From Kitasatospora aureofaciens (GTDB lineage Bacteria; Actinomycetota; Actinomycetes; Streptomycetales; Streptomycetaceae), in contig NZ_JAHTKP010000005.1 of assembly GCF_019192735.1 (NCBI RefSeq), positions 234,755-298,754 on the forward strand: a stretch of DNA of 64,000 nt, written 5' to 3'. Positions 63,595 to 64,000 of the stretch are shown one piece after another. Positions within the stretch are counted from its first letter, which is position 1, and each line of letters starts with the position of its first letter. Below the pieces are notes generated by a model that made no database searches, was not told the DNA's origin, and was given only the letters and a program-made list of their open reading frames with translations. Made by a program: the position numbers and the translations under genes.

Positions 63595-64000
63595 TCAGCC
63601 GCCGAGGATCCGCAGCCCGGGTAGCAGGCCCGGGACCAGCGGGGGCAGGTCGACGCCCTGCTGCTGGCCGCCGGACGCCGTGCTGGGCGAGGCGGACGGC
63701 TGCGGTGCCTGGCCGGGCGTCGGGTCGGCGCTCGGCGAGGGCTGCTTGGCGCCGGCGAGCCCGTTGGTGAGGTTGCCCACCAGTCCGTTGACCGCGTCGG
63801 GAGCGCTGCTGGGCAGGGTGCCCGGCAGTCCGCCGCCCTTGGCGCCGGTGCCGCCGGGCGCGCTCGCCCCGGAGCCGGCCGGTGCGCGCTCGACGTCCGG
63901 GCCGTCCGCCTGCCGGTGGTCCAGGTAGACGTGCTGCTCGGGGCACATCACCACGTCGTGCCCGGCCCGCGCGGCGGCGATCCCGCCGCCGTAGCCGCGC
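63595..64000 (-). CDS. C-terminal part of GH20 (beta-N-acetylhexosaminidase)-like secreted protein, with low-complexity tail (runs off window end)
   Basis: 135 codons of the 3' end. The visible N-terminal residues include Ala-Arg-Ala-Gly-His-Asp-Val-Val-Met-Cys-Pro-Glu-Gln-His-Val-Tyr-Leu-Asp-His, the segment that in Streptomyces GH20 enzymes forms a late barrel strand. In those enzymes ~60 or more residues of barrel should follow. Here the sequence changes after Gly-Pro-Asp into a Gly/Pro/Ser/Ala-rich stretch ending Leu-Arg-Ile-Leu-Gly-Gly. It could be a truncated, rearranged or fused enzyme; the main body lies outside the window. Confidence 0.6.
   Translation of the reverse strand, partial: RGYGGGIAAARAGHDVVMCPEQHVYLDHRQADGPDVERAPAGSGASAPGGTGAKGGGLPGTLPSSAPDAVNGLVGNLTNGLAGAKQPSPSADPTPGQAPQPSASPSTASGGQQQGVDLPPLVPGLLPGLRILGG

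Overview
This is chromosomal DNA from a high-GC actinomycete, almost certainly a streptomycete (Streptomyces or Kitasatospora). The signs are near-saturated G/C at third codon positions, frequent GTG and TTG starts, apparently leaderless promoters, an EshA-type encapsulin, Lsr2, ClpC with a ClgR-type box, DisA/RadA, an orphan NuoD2-like protein and the tiny ribosomal protein bS22. No rRNA or tRNA gene, CRISPR array, intact IS element or prophage was found. Several blocks keep the gene order I recall from Mycobacterium tuberculosis: radA-disA-membrane protein-mutY; clpC-lsr2-lysS-coaX-panD-panC-DUF2520; proC-HTH-bS22-epimerase-acyltransferase. Most of the right-hand 48 kb is therefore core genome.

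Left end (1-16.4 kb) is the more variable part. It holds a probable sortase fragment with a secreted surface protein; a 48-residue charged peptide followed by a hairpin, an ABC exporter and a soluble Ser/Thr kinase; a decayed tyrosine recombinase; an MFS exporter; and an alkylguanine transferase. Next comes a family 2B encapsulin shell gene followed by its probable polyprenyl-synthase cargo, with five 17-bp tandem repeats and a hairpin between them. After that lie an epimerase, a tandem pair of DUF1254/DUF1214 proteins, and a membrane protein joining sigma-like, zinc-finger and BACON-like parts.

Middle (16.5-36.5 kb): the genome-maintenance genes radA, disA and mutY (radA with a PafBC/RecA-independent damage-type promoter overlapping a 33-bp duplication), a DHA2 drug exporter with a divergent TetR regulator, two secreted peptidases (M23 and M6), a PLP aldolase-like enzyme, clpC, lsr2, an N-acetyltransferase, a BlaI-type regulator, and lysS with a 39-residue membrane peptide.

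Right (36.5-64 kb): a cofactor block (DUF2520 Rossmann protein, panC, panD, nadB, nadC, coaX) serving CoA and NAD synthesis; a NarL-type two-component pair; a MidA-like methyltransferase with orphan nuoD2; GDPD lipoprotein and Ppx/GppA phosphatase; a TIM-barrel endonuclease/isomerase-like protein with a histone-H1-like tail; ilvD; several membrane proteins; proC; an MFS protein; an AcuC-type deacetylase; an HTH protein, bS22, an epimerase and a PlsC acyltransferase; and the C-terminal end of a GH20-like secreted protein. Perfect inverted repeats mark many gene ends and convergent junctions.
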